NCBI GenBank assembly: GCA_913043885.1
Contig: CAJWOB010000178.1
Coordinates: 1 to 5,978 of the forward strand
Source of the DNA: an uncultured Spirochaetaceae bacterium
GTDB taxonomy: Bacteria > Spirochaetota > Spirochaetia > SZUA-6 > Bin103
Direction of reading: 5' to 3'
DNA: 5,978 nt
In this document: one piece after another, positions 5,442-5,978 of the stretch
Position numbering within the stretch: position 1 is the stretch's first letter
Layout of the letters: each line of letters opens with the position of its first letter
The notes under the pieces: generated by a model
What the model was told of the DNA's origin: nothing
The model's input: the letters and a program-made list of their open reading frames with translations, nothing else
Database searches by the model: none
Made by a program: the position numbers and the translations under genes

Positions 5442-5978
5442 CTAGTGTGCGGAGAACGGGATAAGCGCCATGCTGCGCGCCCGTTTGATGGCCACGGCCA
5501 GCTTGCGTTGGTGCTTGGCACAGTTGCCGGTTACCCGACGGGGGAGGATCTTGCCTCGCTCGGTGACAAACCGCCGTAGCGTCTCCACGTCCTTGTAGTT
5601 GATGGTGGTCGTGCGGGCGCAGAACTTGCAGAACTTCTTGCGGTAGTAGGGCCGCCCTCCGCCTCCGCCCTGTCGTACCCGCTGGCCTCTGTCGCGCGGG
5701 TCGCGGTCGTCGCGCGGCATACGGTCGTAGGGCTCGCGATAGCGCCCACCGGGCGCTCCGCCAGCACCGGACGGTCGCGGACCAGCCGGGGCACCGGGGC
5801 CCCGGGTCGGTGCCGGCGAGGGTGGCGATGAAGGTGGTGTCGCTGGCGGGGTGTCGGTGGCGGCCGCCGTCGGTGCCGGCGAGGGCGCTGCGACGGCGTC
5901 GTCCGTCTCGGTCGCTGGCGCGGTCGCCGCCGCCGGCGCGGGGGCTGGTGCGGGTTCCGGTGTGGCAGTAGCAGGTGA
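5442..5978 (-). CDS. rpsR: 30S ribosomal protein S18 with in-frame Pro/Ala-rich N-terminal extension (5' end outside window)
   Basis: S18 binds the platform of the 30S subunit together with S6. The conserved domain occupies the last 70 residues: PYYRKKFCKFCARTTTINY, then LRRFVTERGKILPRRVTGNC, AKHQRKLAVAIKRAR and the end LIPFSAH. Counting from the ATG at 5720, C31, C34, C67 and H70 form the zinc-binding (C+) version of S18. Starting at that ATG would give a normal-looking 92-residue protein. However, no Shine-Dalgarno sequence precedes it, the frame stays open for 86 more codons to the window edge with no ATG, GTG or TTG, and composition runs smoothly across it (RYREPYDRMPRDDRDPRD). I therefore annotate the gene as extending beyond the window, with the ATG at 5720 as the fallback start. 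The extension is Pro/Ala/Thr-rich, then Gly/Arg-rich. It could belong to S18 itself or be a fusion with the usual upstream gene (rpsF or ssb); no separate stop of such a gene is visible. Confidence 0.8.
   Translation of the reverse strand, partial: SPATATPEPAPAPAPAAATAPATETDDAVAAPSPAPTAAATDTPPATPPSSPPSPAPTRGPGAPAGPRPSGAGGAPGGRYREPYDRMPRDDRDPRDRGQRVRQGGGGGRPYYRKKFCKFCARTTTINYKDVETLRRFVTERGKILPRRVTGNCAKHQRKLAVAIKRARSMALIPFSAH
5805..5933 (-). repeat. imperfect tandem repeat in the S18 N-terminal extension
   Basis: Two neighbouring units of 22 and 21 codons both begin with AAAT and end with PSPAPT: minus-strand codons at 5868-5933 and 5805-5867. At DNA level a 17-nt core is identical (+ strand 5806-5822 and 5869-5885, starting GTCGGTGCC), offset by 63 nt, which preserves the reading frame. 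The middles have diverged (ATETDDAVAA against TPPATPPSSPP). An in-frame repeat with divergent middles fits a translated low-complexity segment better than untranslated spacer. Confidence 0.6.

Noticed and set aside
5411..5521. Longer start for the membrane protein (37 extra residues)
   Set aside because: It would overlap the conserved end of rpsR by about 80 bp, and the added residues (Trp/Ser/Pro/Arg-rich) look like a shadow of rpsR. The ATG at 5410 precedes the normal hydrophobic start.

Overview
The window looks like chromosomal DNA of a GC-rich, free-living or host-associated bacterium. The best taxonomic clue is DnaB: its Walker A stretch (EFIIIGARPSVGKT) and Walker B stretch (FIDYLTLIT), together with the gene order rpsR, membrane protein, rplI, dnaB, resemble from memory the spirochaete versions. 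A deltaproteobacterium-like lineage with the same order is the alternative. No phage, transposon, CRISPR, tRNA or rRNA signal was seen.

Layout. The left part (about 1-2437) is on the + strand. It holds the 3' end of an unrecognised gene and, overlapping it by 17 bp, a gene for an exported 716-residue beta-propeller (WD40-like) protein. The right part (about 2452-5978) is one tightly packed minus-strand operon. Read in its own direction it runs: rpsR (ribosomal protein S18, entering from the right edge), a multi-pass membrane protein of the YybS/DUF2232 type, rplI (ribosomal protein L9), and dnaB (replicative helicase). The two blocks converge with 14 bp between stop codons. No gap between genes exceeds 31 bp, so there is no sizeable non-coding region.

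How the genes work together. The minus operon is the widespread linkage of small- and large-subunit ribosomal proteins with the replicative helicase. The junctions suggest translational coupling: DUF2232 to rplI is separated by 1 nt with the rplI ribosome-binding site inside the upstream gene. From rplI to dnaB there are 15 nt, no visible ribosome-binding site, a GTG start, and the rplI stop in the same frame as dnaB. The + strand pair is probably its own transcription unit, coupled by overlap.

What is unusual. The core genes are ordinary, but two ribosomal proteins carry low-complexity additions. The S18 reading frame stays open for 86 codons upstream of the ATG one would normally choose, encoding a Pro/Ala/Thr-rich segment with an imperfect 21-22 residue repeat that runs off the window. 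L9 carries a tail of about 59 residues that is Ala-rich and acidic with no Lys or Arg. The rplI/dnaB junction also contains a 14-bp direct repeat flanking the dnaB start. I see no evidence for a new defence, mobile or biosynthetic system here.
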